This document shows positions 63,401-64,000 of a stretch of DNA of 64,000 nt, piece after piece. The notes beneath the pieces are model-generated. The model was not told where the DNA came from. It saw only the letters and a list, made by a program, of their open reading frames with translations, and did not search any database. The stretch covers positions 5,223,501 through 5,287,500 of the forward strand of contig NC_059410.1 of the NCBI RefSeq assembly GCF_905220565.1, in the 5' to 3' direction. Position 1 is the first letter of the stretch; the number at the start of each line of letters is the position of its first letter. The translations under genes were made by a program, and so were the position numbers. The stretch is from Melitaea cinxia (Eukaryota; Arthropoda; Insecta; Lepidoptera; Nymphalidae).

Positions 63401-64000
63401 ATAGACTGGCTTCAATAGAAAATAATATACTTAAATAGCATCAACAAATATCAATACAATATGAATTTGTTTAGCAACTGCGCTTATGATTTCACTTGCT
63501 TGTCTTTATGTTGTTTGTCAATGGTAAGAATATCGACTACCATAAAACCACGTCCAAACCTTTTATTTTATATATTTTATATATATGTATATAATTACAG
63601 GCATATAGCTGTTTCGCCCGTGTTTAGTTTATATCTCCGTCAGCTTACTTCACATAAATGGTTACTGTTTTATTTCCAGGCATAGAAACGTGATACTTAA
63701 CAGCCAACGTATATATATGGACGCATGACGGAAGTTGAGTAGTTTTAGTGTGACTAAGAATAATAACACGTGACAATTATGATAAATAGTGCGTCTGAAT
63801 ATTTACACATTATATTTTATGATTAATGGAAAAATTAACAAAGTTAATTGATGGTTGCGTTTTGTAAAATTATTTTACAATAAAATGATTCTAAAAATAA
63901 GATCATAACTTGAAGCGACGCAGAACGCATATTAAGATAGTAAACGTCCCCTGTCATTTAAAAAAATTGGAATCAGCATTAATTTCTACATCAAATACCA
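63401..64000. other. AT-rich end of window
   Basis: No supported gene. An ATG-led frame from 63461 runs to a good donor-like ATG|GTAAGA near 63523, with acceptor-like ATTACAG (63600) and TTTCCAG (63680), but the predicted peptide is short and unlike anything I know. Confidence 0.3.

Overview
The window is animal nuclear DNA, almost certainly from an insect and most likely a lepidopteran (moth or butterfly). The genes have short exons with GT-AG introns in a very AT-rich background. The dispersed repeats are of kinds familiar from Lepidoptera: tRNA-headed SINEs, Dong/R4-like and jockey-like non-LTR elements, Tc1/mariner remnants, and repeats opening with a 'TGCCCGCGACTTCGTCCGCG' head. The species cannot be named from this window.

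Five protein genes are well supported. (1) 7918-8499 (-) encodes a small secreted acidic protein rich in Pro, Val and Ile, with its own TATA box and initiator. (2) 17953-18327 (+) encodes the twin CX9C mitochondrial ribosomal protein mS37/CHCHD1. (3) 20114-38091 (-) is a complete 14-exon orthologue of IBTK (ankyrin, RCC1, BTB, BTB), reconstructed here exon by exon; every junction keeps frame and predicts 1232 residues. (4) 33948-34976 (-) is an intronless tetraspanin nested in IBTK intron 3. (5) 50159-53334 (+) is a three-exon NDUFS4 (complex I 18-kDa subunit) of 189 residues, including a short first exon for the mitochondrial presequence. mS37 and IBTK converge tail to tail; IBTK and NDUFS4 diverge across about 12 kb of repeats.

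Layout. 1-7400 is repeats: SINE, a 282-bp-period tandem family broken by a Dong/R4-like element, and a jockey tail. 7.9-8.6 kb is the secreted-protein gene. 9-17.9 kb is repeats, including a tRNA-like gene inside perfect inverted repeats and a 474-bp foldback. 17.9-38.1 kb is mS37 and IBTK, whose introns hold a Ginger/KRBA2-like integrase transposon with palindromic termini, a decayed mariner, SINEs and the tetraspanin. 38-50 kb is nested repeats, including a 4.4-kb element with very long inverted arms and a 5'-truncated jockey copy with clear target duplications. 50-53.3 kb is NDUFS4. 53.4-64 kb is mostly AT-rich, with a possible orphan GC-rich exon, a MITE, a small family of GGTTGAATTCAACC palindromes and a Tc1-like element.

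The genes do not form a pathway. Two of the five (mS37 and NDUFS4) are mitochondrial housekeeping genes. The strongest candidates for something undescribed are the palindrome-tiled integrase transposon (20956-22046), the hairpin-borne tRNA-like element (10598-10813), the long-armed element (about 41299-45702) and the large foldback (13281-13754).
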